64,000 nt of DNA from Novosphingobium sp. (GCF_030699305.1 NZ_JAUYNB010000027.1:114554-178553), one strand, 5' to 3'; shown: positions 9,340-17,490, counted from the stretch's first letter. The notes: a model not told the origin generated them from the letters alone. Program-made: numbers and translations.

Positions 9340-9356
9340 CCTGACAATCTGTCAGG
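9340..9356. promoter_or_regulatory. CusR/CopR-like palindromic operator between efflux operon and regulator genes
   Basis: The 97-base divergent spacer contains CCTGACA-ATC-TGTCAGG, a perfect 7-base inverted repeat around a 3-base centre. Its core TGACA...TGTCA resembles the CusR/CopR box (TGACAA-NN-TTGTCA) recognised by OmpR-type copper regulators. It is 33 bases upstream of the adaptor ATG and 48 bases upstream of the response-regulator ATG, so it could serve both promoters. That the adjacent regulator binds it is an inference from position. Confidence 0.6.
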
Positions 9357-9404
9357 CTATCGTCAGCCAGCACGGTTAGGGCTGGTGCAGGAGGAAACCG
9401 GTTC

Positions 9405-10061
9405 ATGCGGGTGTTGCTGGTCGAGGATGATGCCGAACTGCGCCGCCGTCTGTCGGACCGGCTGGCCAGCAGCGGGCTGGCGGTGGACTGCGCGGCGACC
9501 GCAGCGGATGCGCGCGACTGGCCGGATCTGCCGCAACTGGGGGCGATCATCCTGGACCTTGGCCTGCCCGATGGCGATGGGCTGGATGTGCTGCGCGGCT
9601 GGCGCGCTCAGGGGCATACCGTGCCCGTGCTGATCCTGACCGCGCGGGGGGACTGGCGCGACAAGGTGGACGGGCTGAACAGCGGCGCGGACGATTTCAT
9701 CGTCAAGCCGGTGCGGTTCGAAGAATTGATGGCGCGGCTGCATGCGCTGTGGCGGCGGGGCGGCGGGCGCAGTGCCAATTCGCTGGTCGCGGGGCGGATC
9801 GCGCTCGACCCGGTGGCGCAGACTGCCACGCTGGGCGGCCAGCCGCTGGAGCTCAGCCGCAAGGAACTGACCCTGCTGCACCTGTTCGTGCGCCGTCCCG
9901 GCCATGTCATCGCGCAGGATGAAATCCTGGAACAGCTCTATCCCCTGATGGCAGAACGGGATCGCAATGCGGTTGAGGCGCACATCAGCCGCCTGCGCCG
10001 CAAGATCGGGCGCGACACGATCCGCACCGTGCGCGGTCTGGGCTATCGGCTGGAGGCGTGA
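9405..10061 (+). CDS. Response regulator, OmpR/PhoB family
   Basis: A 218-residue two-domain regulator. Residues 1-120 form the receiver domain, with the acidic pocket EDD near residue 8, the probable phospho-acceptor Asp51 in ILDLGLPDGDG, and Lys in VKPVRFEEL. Residues 125-218 form the winged-helix DNA-binding domain (LSRKELTLLHLF, then AHISRLRRKIG and IRTVRGLGYRL). A strong AGGAGG lies before the ATG. It overlaps the sensor kinase start by one base (TGATG) and is divergent from the efflux operon, so it most likely controls that operon in response to metal or envelope stress. Confidence 0.93.
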   Translation: MRVLLVEDDAELRRRLSDRLASSGLAVDCAATAADARDWPDLPQLGAIILDLGLPDGDGLDVLRGWRAQGHTVPVLILTARGDWRDKVDGLNSGADDFIVKPVRFEELMARLHALWRRGGGRSANSLVAGRIALDPVAQTATLGGQPLELSRKELTLLHLFVRRPGHVIAQDEILEQLYPLMAERDRNAVEAHISRLRRKIGRDTIRTVRGLGYRLEA

Positions 10062-11410
10062 TGGGCAAGCTGTCCAGTCTGCGCGGGCGGTTCCTGCTGG
10101 CTATTCTGCTGTGGGTGGCGCTGGGAATCGGCGCGATCTGGTATTCGTCCGTCCGCCTGTTCACCGCCCATGTCGAGGCGCAGTATCACGAGGAACTGGA
10201 AGTCCACGTCCGCGAACTGGGCGGGCTGACCGAACTGGACACCGCCGGACGGCCACAGATGACCCGGCCCCTGTCCGATCCGCGTTATGGCGTGCCGTTG
10301 TCGGGGTTTTACTGGCAGGTCACCCGGCCGGGGTTTGGCGAGATCAAGTCTCCGTCGATGACGCGCGGCGGGCTGGATTATGACATTGCCCATTCGTCCG
10401 ACATTCTCCACCGGGTGCAGGATGGGCCGACCGGGCATGCGATTGCCTATGGCTTTACCCGCGCTGCACCGGCCGGCACGCCGCTGCACTTCGTGATCGC
10501 CACCGACGAACGCCACCTGCACCGGATCATCACGTCGTTCACCCGCGAACTGACGGTCTGGCTGTCGTTGCTGGCGGCGGCGCTGCTGGCCAGCGGGCTG
10601 GCGATCATCACCTTCGGGTTCCGCCCGCTGCGGCGGCTGGCGGCAGCAGTGGACGGCCTGCGGCAAGGCCGCGCGACCCGGATCGAGGGTGTTTATCCCG
10701 ATGAAGTGCAGGGGCTGGTCAGCGATCTCAACGCCTATACGGCGCGCAATGTCGAAATCGTGGAGCGCGGGCGGGTCCAGGCGGCGGCGCTGGCGCACAG
10801 TCTGCGCACCCCGCTGGCGGTGGTCACGGACGAGGCGGAGCGCCTGCTGGAAACCGGCCAGACTTTGCCGGCGGCGGAGACGTTTCTGGCCGAAAGTGCG
10901 CGAATGCAGCGCCAGATCGACTATCATCTCGCTCGCGCCCGCTCGGGCGGATCGCGGATCGGCGTGGCGGCCGCGGCGCAGCCGGGGCGCGTGCTGCCGC
11001 CGCTGCTGGCCGCCATGCGCCGCTGTCATCCGGACAAGCGCTTCACCGTGGACCCGTCGCCAGGCGATTCGCCGCCGCTGGCAATCGACCCGGACGACCT
11101 CAGCGAAATCTTGAGCAACCTGCTCGACAATGCGGGCAAATGGGCGCGCGGGGCGGTTGAGGTGCGGTTGTCGCTGGACGGCAGTCCGGCGCGGATCACG
11201 GTCATCGACGATGGACCCGGCGTGGAACCGGCCTTGCGCGAAGCGGTGTTCGAGATCGGCCGGCGCGCCGACAACGCGGTTGGCGGATCGGGCCTGGGGC
11301 TGGCCATCGCCCGCGATCTGGCGCGCGATTACGGCTGGGACGTGCGGCTGGTGGATCTGCCCGACGGACGGTTCGGCGCAGAACTGGTGATCGGCCGGAA
11401 CCCGGCCTGA
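10061..11410 (+). CDS. Sensor histidine kinase (PhoQ-like H-box)
   Basis: Inner-membrane partner of the upstream regulator, 449 residues. There is an N-terminal membrane helix (about 11-30), a periplasmic domain of about 130 residues, a second helix (about 166-186), HAMP-like sequence, then the dimerisation/phospho-acceptor region with His246 in ALAHSLRTPL. The H-box has AHS before LRTPL, as in PhoQ-type kinases, not the common SHE. The catalytic domain shows the N box NLLDNAGKWA, the G1 box DDGPGV and the G2 box GSGLGLAIA. The periplasmic part has scattered His residues but no obvious Met/Cys copper cluster, so the signal is unknown. The ATG at 10061 is preferred over the GTG at 10058. Confidence 0.92.
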   Translation: MGKLSSLRGRFLLAILLWVALGIGAIWYSSVRLFTAHVEAQYHEELEVHVRELGGLTELDTAGRPQMTRPLSDPRYGVPLSGFYWQVTRPGFGEIKSPSMTRGGLDYDIAHSSDILHRVQDGPTGHAIAYGFTRAAPAGTPLHFVIATDERHLHRIITSFTRELTVWLSLLAAALLASGLAIITFGFRPLRRLAAAVDGLRQGRATRIEGVYPDEVQGLVSDLNAYTARNVEIVERGRVQAAALAHSLRTPLAVVTDEAERLLETGQTLPAAETFLAESARMQRQIDYHLARARSGGSRIGVAAAAQPGRVLPPLLAAMRRCHPDKRFTVDPSPGDSPPLAIDPDDLSEILSNLLDNAGKWARGAVEVRLSLDGSPARITVIDDGPGVEPALREAVFEIGRRADNAVGGSGLGLAIARDLARDYGWDVRLVDLPDGRFGAELVIGRNPA

Positions 11411-11438
11411 GGTTAGCCTTTACCCCAGCAAATGGCCG

Positions 11439-12497
11439 CTAGCCCAGCAAGTGCCCGGTGCGGTCGCGCTTGGTATCCAGATAGCGGGCGTTGTGCGGAT
11501 TGGGCGGCAACTGGTGCGGCACCCGTTCTGTCACGGTTACCCCGGTGGCGGTCAGCGCGGCGACTTTGGCCGGGTTGTTGGTCATCAGCCGGATTGCACC
11601 GACACCCAGCAGGTCCAGCATCCGCGCCGCGACCGGAAAATCGCGCGCCTCGGTCGGCAGGCCCAGCCGGTTGTTGGCATCGACCGTGTCGAACCCCTGA
11701 TCCTGCAAGCGATAGGCGCGCAGCTTGTTGATCAGCCCGATCCCGCGCCCTTCCTGCCGCAGATAGAGCAGCACGCCCCAGCCGCCCTGCGCGGCCTCAT
11801 CGGCCATCGCCCGCAGCGCGGCATCGAGTTGCGGCCCGCAATCGCATTTCAGACTACCCAGGATGTCGCCGGTCAGGCATTCGGAATGGAGCCGGACCAG
11901 CGGTGCGCGGTCGGCATTTTGGGTGCCGATCACCAGCGCGACGTGTTCGCGCAAGTCATCGGCGGAACGGAACGCCACGATTTCCGCGTCTTCCGCCGCT
12001 GCCACCGGCAGGCGCGCACGGGTGGCGATGGCCAGGTGGACGGTGTCTTTCCAGTCCGCAAGATCGGCGGGGCTGACGTCCTGCGCTTCGCCGACATCGG
12101 TCGGATCGACCAGAAACGCGGGCAGGATGCCCGCCAGCCGCGCCAGTTCCATCCCCGCCGCAGCCAATGCCGGATCGTCCAGCGGTTCGGCCCGGAACGG
12201 GCCTTTCAGCGGATAGCGCAAATCCAGCGCCGGATCGGCCAGCGCCCGCGCGGTCGGCAGGTCGAACGGATCGGCAGCGCGGATCAGCACCGGGGCTTCG
12301 GGCACGGCGGCATCGCGCTGGTTGGCCAGTTTCAGCGTCACGGCGCGCGCGGCGGAAATCAGCATGGACCGCGCGGTAGCCTCCGGGCCAAACCCGGTTT
12401 CGGCCGGCAGCAGCGTCATCCGCCCGTCCAGCCGGACCGGCCAGCCGTGGCGCAAGGCATCGATCGCCAGTGCGGCGCGGCGGCCGGGGGTGGTCAC
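11439..12497 (-). CDS. ribA: GTP cyclohydrolase II with an extra N-terminal domain
   Basis: First step of riboflavin synthesis: GTP is opened to a diamino-ribosylamino-pyrimidinone phosphate. The catalytic part is the C-terminal ~190 residues: HSECLTGDILGSLKCDCG (the three zinc cysteines), RQEGRGIGL, and the PTEARDF/NNPAKV blocks. The N-terminal ~160 residues are not part of minimal RibA. Their position and the opening AIDALRHG-V pattern recall the DHBP synthase (RibB) fold, but the acidic RibB catalytic motif DDEDRENEGD is absent, so this half is probably inactive or repurposed. The GTG start overlaps the xthA stop (GTGA), so the two genes are coupled. Just after the stop is a degenerate copy of the last codons (see findings). 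Confidence 0.9.
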   Translation of the reverse strand: MTTPGRRAALAIDALRHGWPVRLDGRMTLLPAETGFGPEATARSMLISAARAVTLKLANQRDAAVPEAPVLIRAADPFDLPTARALADPALDLRYPLKGPFRAEPLDDPALAAAGMELARLAGILPAFLVDPTDVGEAQDVSPADLADWKDTVHLAIATRARLPVAAAEDAEIVAFRSADDLREHVALVIGTQNADRAPLVRLHSECLTGDILGSLKCDCGPQLDAALRAMADEAAQGGWGVLLYLRQEGRGIGLINKLRAYRLQDQGFDTVDANNRLGLPTEARDFPVAARMLDLLGVGAIRLMTNNPAKVAALTATGVTVTERVPHQLPPNPHNARYLDTKRDRTGHLLG

Positions 12498-13285
12498 AGG
12501 TCGAACTCGGTAATCAGCGGCACATGGTCCGACGGCTGGTCCCAGCGCCGCGTTTCCTCGACGATCCGGTGGCTGCGCGCCTGCGGGGCGAGGTCGGGTG
12601 AGGCCCACATGTGGTCGAGCCGCCGCCCCTGATCCTTGTCGCGCCAGAACGAGCGGTAGGACCACCATGAATAGTTGCGCTGCGGCGCGGGGATGAACTG
12701 CCGCCCCAGATCGACCCAGCCGTGCGCGTCGCGGAACGTGCCCAGCGTTTCCACTTCGACCGGCGTGTGGCTGACCACTTTCAGCAGCGCCTTGTGATCG
12801 TAGACGTCGCAATCGAGCGGGGCGATGTTGAAATCGCCGACAATCACGGTCGGGCGGTCCAGCGCATCGGCCCAGCGCGTCATCCGGCCCAGGAAATCCA
12901 GCTTCTGCCCGAACTTGGGATTGGTATCGCGGTCGGGAAAGTCACCCCCGGCGGGGATATAGACGTTTTCGACGATCAGCCCTTGCCCCGGACCGAGCAG
13001 TTCCACACCGACATGCCGCGCCTCGCCATTGTCCTGCCAGTCATGGCGGCTGACTTCGCGCAAGGGGATGCGGCTGACCGTGGCGACCCCGTGATAGCCC
13101 TTCTGCCCGTGAACCGCACGGTGGACGTAACCCGCCGCTTCGAACACGGCGTGGGGGAAATGCTTTTCCTCGGTCTTGATCTCTTGCAGGCACAGCACGT
13201 CGGGTGCCTCCTGCGTCAGAAACCGCTCAACCTGATCGGCGCGCAGACGGACGGAATTGATGTTCCAGGTAGCGATAGAAACCAT
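12494..13285 (-). CDS. xthA: Exodeoxyribonuclease III
   Basis: AP endonuclease/3'-exonuclease of base-excision repair, EEP superfamily. The 263-residue protein begins MVSIATWNINSVRLR, the usual ExoIII start; then comes LCLQEIKTEE with the metal-binding Glu, GYHGVATVSR, the GDFNIAP block (Asp-Asn catalytic pair), YSWWSYR, and the C-terminal SDHVPLI with the catalytic His. Three in-frame ATGs occur at 13297, 13291 and 13285; the last fits family starts best. The open frame continues far upstream through a repeat-rich spacer and that part is not coding. It is coupled to ribA by a GTGA overlap. Confidence 0.93.
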   Translation of the reverse strand: MVSIATWNINSVRLRADQVERFLTQEAPDVLCLQEIKTEEKHFPHAVFEAAGYVHRAVHGQKGYHGVATVSRIPLREVSRHDWQDNGEARHVGVELLGPGQGLIVENVYIPAGGDFPDRDTNPKFGQKLDFLGRMTRWADALDRPTVIVGDFNIAPLDCDVYDHKALLKVVSHTPVEVETLGTFRDAHGWVDLGRQFIPAPQRNYSWWSYRSFWRDKDQGRRLDHMWASPDLAPQARSHRIVEETRRWDQPSDHVPLITEFDL

Positions 13286-13368
13286 GGTCATCGCCATAGG
13301 GGGGGCAACGCGGCGGGGCAATGGGGTGGGGGGGGTGCAAGGTCGTGTCTGGCCGCCACAACCCCCAA

Positions 13369-13392
13369 CCCCCTCCTCTGAAGAGGAGGGGG
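13369..13392. repeat. Short perfect hairpin (10-base stem, 4-base loop)
   Basis: CCCCCTCCTC then TGAA then GAGGAGGGGG. It stands alone, without a U-tract on either strand, at the xthA side of a larger palindrome. Such pyrimidine-rich hairpins could be part of a mobile palindromic element or act on RNA stability. Confidence 0.7.
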
Positions 13393-13414
13393 CTTTGCGT
13401 TCAGGCGGCGCAGT

Positions 13415-13556
13415 GTGTTGTGTCGAGATGCCCTCAGGCCGGAGCGAGAATGGTGTTGTTCGAGAACCGGCGCGCAGCGACCTTTTTGGTCGTGAGCACC
13501 GGAAGCGCAGAACAATGCCGTTCGCAGCCCGGCATGGGGGCATCCCGACACAACAC
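13415..13556. repeat. Large compound imperfect palindrome
   Basis: The outer arms are about 47 bases each. The left arm starts GTGTTGTGTCGAGATGCCCT, and the right arm read on the other strand starts GTGTTGTGTCGGGATGCCCC; most positions match through to GTTGTTC. The centre holds a further hairpin, GCGACC-TTTTT-GGTCGT (about 13477-13493). No open frame inside resembles a transposase. It looks like a REP- or MITE-like element, or a long RNA hairpin in the 3' region of the lolA transcript. Confidence 0.7.
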
Positions 13557-13563
13557 AAAAGAA

Positions 13564-13596
13564 AACCCTCGGTCCGGGGGCATTGGACCGAGGGTT
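13564..13596 (-). terminator. Intrinsic terminator, probably for lolA
   Basis: A perfect 12-base stem: AACCCTCGGTCC (13564-13575) pairs with GGACCGAGGGTT (13585-13596) around a 9-base loop. Read on the minus strand, the stem is followed by TTTTCTTTT, the U-rich tail expected of an intrinsic terminator. It lies about 190 bases beyond the lolA stop. Confidence 0.75.
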
Positions 13597-13784
13597 CCTT
13601 TGTGCGTTCGTCACGCTGTCCGCGGGCCTGTGTGGAGGCTTGGGCAACAGGGGGGAAACCCGCCTCAGGCCGCGCTGACAAGAATCGTTATACTGCCGTT
13701 TCGCTTGCTGGGCCATGAACAACCTGAACGGTTTTGTCGCAGTTTGTCGCAGGTCCGGCACGGGCGCCGACAAGTTGTGGCGGA

Positions 13785-14456
13785 TCAGCGCCGAGCCGGT
13801 TGGCGCGGATCGTTATAACGGAACGTGTTGTCGGGCACGGCGATTCCATACTTCTGGTTCGACAGCGAAACGACCGTGCGGGTGTTTTGCGAGTCGAGAC
13901 TGGCCCAGCTGGACAGTTCCAGCCCGCCCGGCGCGCCCGGCTTGCGGATGAACACCAGCGTGATGACGCCGTATTCGGGATGGGCCTTGTCGCGCACTTC
14001 GATGCTGACGACTTGCGGATTGCCGGAAGGCATCAGCTTGCCGAATCGCATCACGTCGCGATTGGGATCGAGCAGCGCGCCCAGCGGGCTGTTGCTGATC
14101 GGCCAGCGCTGCACCTGGCGCACTTCGTAATCGACGAACGTCAGCGCCTTGCCGTCTGCCACGATCAGCATCGGCACGCCCTTTTCGTACTGGAAGCGAA
14201 TCCGGCCGGGGCGCTTCAGCGTCAGCACGCCGCGGACCTGGCGACCGTTGCGGTCGGTCTGGATGAAGTCGGCGCGCATGGTGTCGATCGCGCGCAGTGC
14301 GGCGACGGCTCCGGCAAGGTCGGATTTGGCCGCAGCTGTGGTTTGCGCCCCCAGTGGAACGGAAGACAGCGACACGGCGGTGACGGAAACGACAAGCGCC
14401 GCCGAAGCGGCGGCACTTGCGAATGAGCGGATCGGGATAAGTTTCATCAGGTTCAT
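13785..14456 (-). CDS. lolA: Outer-membrane lipoprotein carrier protein LolA family
   Basis: Periplasmic chaperone that carries lipoproteins from the LolCDE complex to the outer membrane. The 223-residue product has a signal peptide (MNLMKLIPIRSF, hydrophobic stretch, LGAQT region), then the LolA fold: DLAGAVAALRAIDTMRADF, QTDRNGR, GVLTLKRPGRIRFQYEKG, and ADGKALTFVDYE. These are the characteristic beta-sheet blocks of alphaproteobacterial LolA. The ATG at 14456 follows an AGG at suitable distance; a second ATG is at 14447. It ends upstream of a palindrome-rich spacer with a likely terminator. Confidence 0.88.
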   Translation of the reverse strand: MNLMKLIPIRSFASAAASAALVVSVTAVSLSSVPLGAQTTAAAKSDLAGAVAALRAIDTMRADFIQTDRNGRQVRGVLTLKRPGRIRFQYEKGVPMLIVADGKALTFVDYEVRQVQRWPISNSPLGALLDPNRDVMRFGKLMPSGNPQVVSIEVRDKAHPEYGVITLVFIRKPGAPGGLELSSWASLDSQNTRTVVSLSNQKYGIAVPDNTFRYNDPRQPARR

Positions 14457-14498
14457 GGCCAGCCTGCTACGCGCAGGGGGTTGAACTCGCAATGAACC

Positions 14499-14666
14499 TT
14501 ACTTGATCTTGGCTTCCTTGAATTCCACGTGCTTGCGCACGACCGGGTCGTACTTCTTGAACGTGAACTTTTCGGTCGAGTTGCGCGGGTTCTTCTTGGT
14601 GACATAGAAGAAGCCGGTGTCAGCGGTAGAGACCAGACGGATCTTGACGGTTGCGGGCTTCGCCAT
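14499..14666 (-). CDS. rpmG: 50S ribosomal protein L33
   Basis: A 55-residue ribosomal protein of the large subunit. It starts [13 protein letters not shown], continues [13 protein letters not shown] and ends FKEAKIK, the standard proteobacterial L33 sequence. AGGACA lies just before the ATG at 14666, and an upstream in-frame start would add only unrelated residues. It lacks the zinc-binding cysteines of the C+ form of L33, so it is the zinc-independent type. It lies 42 bases upstream of the lolA start, same strand. Confidence 0.96.
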   Translation of the reverse strand: MAKPATVKIRLVSTADTGFFYVTKKNPRNSTEKFTFKKYDPVVRKHVEFKEAKIK

Positions 14667-14808
14667 TGCGGTTGTCCTGTAACTTTCCGGTTCGGCCCGA
14701 GAGCCGTGCAAAAACTGATCGGGCGGCGCATCGGGAATCCCCGGGGCCGCCCCTCAAGGCCCGCGCCATTGCGGCAGGCTGGCCGCGAAGTCAAGGGAAA
14801 GCGCGCAT

Positions 14809-15588
14809 TCAATCATGCGCAAACGGGGCAATCGGCTTCAGCACCTTGTAGCGTTCTTTCGCCGGTTTGCGGGCCAGCGGCGGCAATTCCAGCGGTTCGG
14901 GATCGACCTTTGTATCGGGCAGACGGTCCAGCAGATCGCGCACCAGGGTCAGCCGTCCGCGCCGCTGATCGTTGAAGTCGACCAGCGTCCAGGGCGATTC
15001 GGCGGTATGCGTGGCGCGCAGCATCGCCTCACGCGCGCGGGTGTATTCATCATACTTGTCGCGCGCCGCCAGATCGACGGGGGACAGCTTCCAGCGCTTG
15101 AGCGGGTCTTCGAGCCGCTCGGCCAGGCGCTGTTCCTGCTGCGCCTGATCGGTCGCCAGCCAGTATTTGAACAACAGCACCCCATCATCCAGCAGCAACC
15201 GTTCGAACGCCGGGGCCTGTTTCAGGAACAGTTCGGTCTGCGCCGGGGTGGCATATCCCATCACCTTTTCAACGCCTGCGCGGTTATACCAGCTGCGGTC
15301 GAACAGCACGATTTCCCCGGCGGCGGGCAGGTGCTGGACATAGCGCTGGAAATACCACTGGCTGGTTTCACGCTCGCTTGGCTTGGGCAGCGCGACGGTG
15401 CGGCACTGGCGCGGGTTGAGCGGGCCAGCGACGGCCTTGATCGCGCCGCCCTTGCCGGCCGTATCGCGCCCTTCGAACAGGACCACCACCCGCGCGCCAG
15501 TGGCCGCGACCCAGCGCGCCATTGCCACCAGTTCGTGTTCGAGCTGGGCATACAATTCGTCGAACTGCTTGCGCTTGAGTGGTTTCAT
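14809..15588 (-). CDS. ppk2: Polyphosphate kinase 2 (PPK2, class I-like)
   Basis: Transfers phosphate between polyphosphate and nucleotides, mostly making NTP/NDP from polyphosphate. The 259-residue single-domain protein has Walker A GRDTAGKGGAIK, the lid region with ALPKPSERETSQWYFQRY, Walker B LFDRSWYNRAG, and the C-terminal DFNDQRRGRL. Single-domain length and lid sequence match class I PPK2. The start at 15588 has AGGAAA upstream; longer in-frame starts lack conserved sequence. Divergent from phhA across about 106 bases. Substrate preference (GDP or ADP) cannot be decided here. Confidence 0.93.
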   Translation of the reverse strand: MKPLKRKQFDELYAQLEHELVAMARWVAATGARVVVLFEGRDTAGKGGAIKAVAGPLNPRQCRTVALPKPSERETSQWYFQRYVQHLPAAGEIVLFDRSWYNRAGVEKVMGYATPAQTELFLKQAPAFERLLLDDGVLLFKYWLATDQAQQEQRLAERLEDPLKRWKLSPVDLAARDKYDEYTRAREAMLRATHTAESPWTLVDFNDQRRGRLTLVRDLLDRLPDTKVDPEPLELPPLARKPAKERYKVLKPIAPFAHD

Positions 15589-15694
15589 CGCGGGTTTCCT
15601 GATGGCGGGCGGACTACCATGCGCTTCGCGGCGGCGCTGTGCAACGCTCCGGTTGCCGGGGCTGTCCCGCAATGATATGGTTGCATTTGAAACC

Positions 15695-16636
15695 ATGACC
15701 AACAGCAACGATCACGCCCCGACCGACTTCACGCAGCTCCCCGCTATGGGTGACGGCGTGTTCACCGCCCCGTTGCAGCGCCCCGCGCACGTGGGTGAAG
15801 ACTGGCTGGAACCGGTGCAGCGCGTTTACACCGCTGCCGAGCACGCGGTGTGGGATGCGCTCTATGCCCGCCAGCTGGAAATCCTGCCGGGCCGTGCGGC
15901 CAGTGCCTTCATGGCGGGACTGGAACGGCTCGATCTGGGCCGGGGCGGGGTGCCGGACTTTACGCAGCTGTCGGCCGAACTGAGCGCGCTGACCGGGTGG
16001 AGCGTGGTGCCGGTGCCGATGCTGATCCCGGATCACGTGTTCTTCTGGCATCTCGCCAACCGCCGGTTCCCGGCCGGCAACTTCATCCGCCGGGCCGATT
16101 CGCTGGACTATATCCAGGAACCCGACGTGTTCCACGATGTGTTCGGCCATGTCCCGATGCTGGCCGACCCGACGTATGCCGATTACATGCAGGAATATGG
16201 CCGCGCCGGGTGGAAGGCGATGCGCCACAACCGGCTGAAAGCGCTCGGCGCGCTATACTGGTATACGGTGGAGTTTGGGCTGATCCAGGAAGCGGACGGG
16301 CTGCGGGCCTATGGCGCGGGGATCCTGTCCGGCCCGGCCGAGGCGGTGTTTGCGGTTGAGGCGCAGTCGCCCAACCGGATCATGCTGAACGTCGACCGGG
16401 TGATGCGCACCGATTACGTGATCGACGATCTGCAACCGACCTATTTCGTGATCGAAAGCTTCGCGGCGCTGTACCACGACACGGTGGAGCGGGATTTCGA
16501 CCGGCTTTACCGCTCGCTGCCGCCGGGGTTCACTTATGCCAACAGCGCCGTGATCGACGTGGACGATGTGCTGCACCGGGGCACGCAGGAATACCTCCTG
16601 CGCGGCGGGCGCGGCAGCGGGGCGAAAGCGGTTTAG
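15695..16636 (+). CDS. phhA: Phenylalanine 4-monooxygenase
   Basis: Iron- and tetrahydropterin-dependent hydroxylase converting phenylalanine to tyrosine. The 313-residue length fits bacterial enzymes, which lack the eukaryotic regulatory domain. The two His iron ligands are in FHDVFGHVP and the Glu ligand is in YWYTVEFGLI; the pterin-binding region is near FIRRADSLDYIQEPD. An ATG at 15677 in the same frame is an alternative start. It ends four bases into the convergent uppP stop. No pterin dehydratase gene (phhB) is adjacent. Confidence 0.95.
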   Translation: MTNSNDHAPTDFTQLPAMGDGVFTAPLQRPAHVGEDWLEPVQRVYTAAEHAVWDALYARQLEILPGRAASAFMAGLERLDLGRGGVPDFTQLSAELSALTGWSVVPVPMLIPDHVFFWHLANRRFPAGNFIRRADSLDYIQEPDVFHDVFGHVPMLADPTYADYMQEYGRAGWKAMRHNRLKALGALYWYTVEFGLIQEADGLRAYGAGILSGPAEAVFAVEAQSPNRIMLNVDRVMRTDYVIDDLQPTYFVIESFAALYHDTVERDFDRLYRSLPPGFTYANSAVIDVDDVLHRGTQEYLLRGGRGSGAKAV

Positions 16637-17442
16637 CGCGACAGGAACCAGATCGCGGCGATCCCGGCGACGATCCGGTACCACGCGAACGGGGCGAACC
16701 CGGCGCGGCTGACATAGGCGACAAACGCCTTGATCACGGCCAGCGCGACGACGAATGACACCGCGAACCCGATTGCGATCTCGTTCCACCCCACCGGGCC
16801 GGTCCCGGCGGCCAGCGCGACGCGGTTGTCCCACAGTTCCAGCGTGGTCGCGCCCATCATTGTCGGGATTGCCAGGAAAAAGCTGAATTCGGCGGCGGTG
16901 CGCCGCTCAATCCCCATTGCCAGCGCGCCCATGATCGTCGCGCCGCTGCGGCTGACGCCGGGGATCATCGAAATGCACTGGAACAGCCCCACGCCCAGCG
17001 CCTGACGCACCGGTAACTGGGCGACCCCGCTGGGCGGGCCGGGCTTGGCGATTTTCTCGATAGCCAGGATCGCGATGCCGCCCAGCAGCAGCGCCCAGCC
17101 GACGATCATCGGGCTGCCGAGCATGATGTCGATATAATCTTTCAGCAGCAGGCCGAGCACCGCCGACGGCAGGAACCCCAGCAAGATGTTGCGGATGAAG
17201 ATCAGGCTCATCGGTTCCAGCCGGGTCAGGCCCATGCCGACCGCCCAGAACGTGCGCCAGTATTGCACCACCACCGCCAGAATCGCGCCGAGCTGGATGA
17301 CGATGTTGAACACTTTCCAGGTGTCGGCATCGTAGCCGAAGATTTCCGAGGCCAGGATCAGGTGTCCGGTGGAAGAGACGGGAATGAATTCAGTCAGCCC
17401 CTCGACAATGCCGAGCAGGATCGCAGTGATTGTAGTGTCCAT
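16633..17442 (-). CDS. uppP: Undecaprenyl-diphosphatase
   Basis: Integral membrane phosphatase that recycles undecaprenyl pyrophosphate, the lipid carrier for peptidoglycan and polysaccharides. The 269-residue protein shows the two UppP signatures: GIVEGLTEFIPVSSTGHL (Glu-rich motif 1) and SMIPGVSRSGATI (motif 2 with the catalytic Arg/Ser), plus about seven to eight hydrophobic helices. Length is normal. Its stop overlaps the phhA stop in convergent orientation. Also known as bacA. Confidence 0.96.
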   Translation of the reverse strand: MDTTITAILLGIVEGLTEFIPVSSTGHLILASEIFGYDADTWKVFNIVIQLGAILAVVVQYWRTFWAVGMGLTRLEPMSLIFIRNILLGFLPSAVLGLLLKDYIDIMLGSPMIVGWALLLGGIAILAIEKIAKPGPPSGVAQLPVRQALGVGLFQCISMIPGVSRSGATIMGALAMGIERRTAAEFSFFLAIPTMMGATTLELWDNRVALAAGTGPVGWNEIAIGFAVSFVVALAVIKAFVAYVSRAGFAPFAWYRIVAGIAAIWFLSR

Positions 17443-17460
17443 GGATTTGCGATGAACGCG

Positions 17461-17490
17461 GCGGACGCGGCTAAGTCAAGCCGCGTCCGC
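17461..17490 (-). terminator. Strong GC hairpin downstream of the M13 peptidase gene
   Basis: GCGGACGCGGCT (17461-17472) pairs perfectly with AGCCGCGTCCGC (17479-17490) around a 6-base loop. It fills the gap between the peptidase stop (17508) and the uppP start (17442) on the same strand. There is no U-tract on the minus strand, so it may be a weak terminator or an mRNA 3'-end stabiliser. Confidence 0.55.

Larger units (their letters stand above)
13298..13784. other. Gene-free spacer rich in palindromes between lolA and xthA
   Basis: The only stretch over 300 bases without a gene. It holds a G-rich run (13298-13337), a perfect 10-base stem (13369-13392), a compound imperfect palindrome of about 142 bases (13415-13556), and a 12-base terminator stem (13564-13596). 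The rest, 13600-13784, shows no motif I can support. Several frames are open through it, but they show no recognisable protein. Confidence 0.7.

Noticed and set aside
13286..13681. N-terminal extension of xthA
   Set aside because: The ExoIII start is at 13285 by family alignment; the open frame beyond is repeat sequence.
13321..13818. Open frames through the lolA-xthA spacer
   Set aside because: They run through the palindromes and terminator; translations show no domain or codon pattern of a gene.
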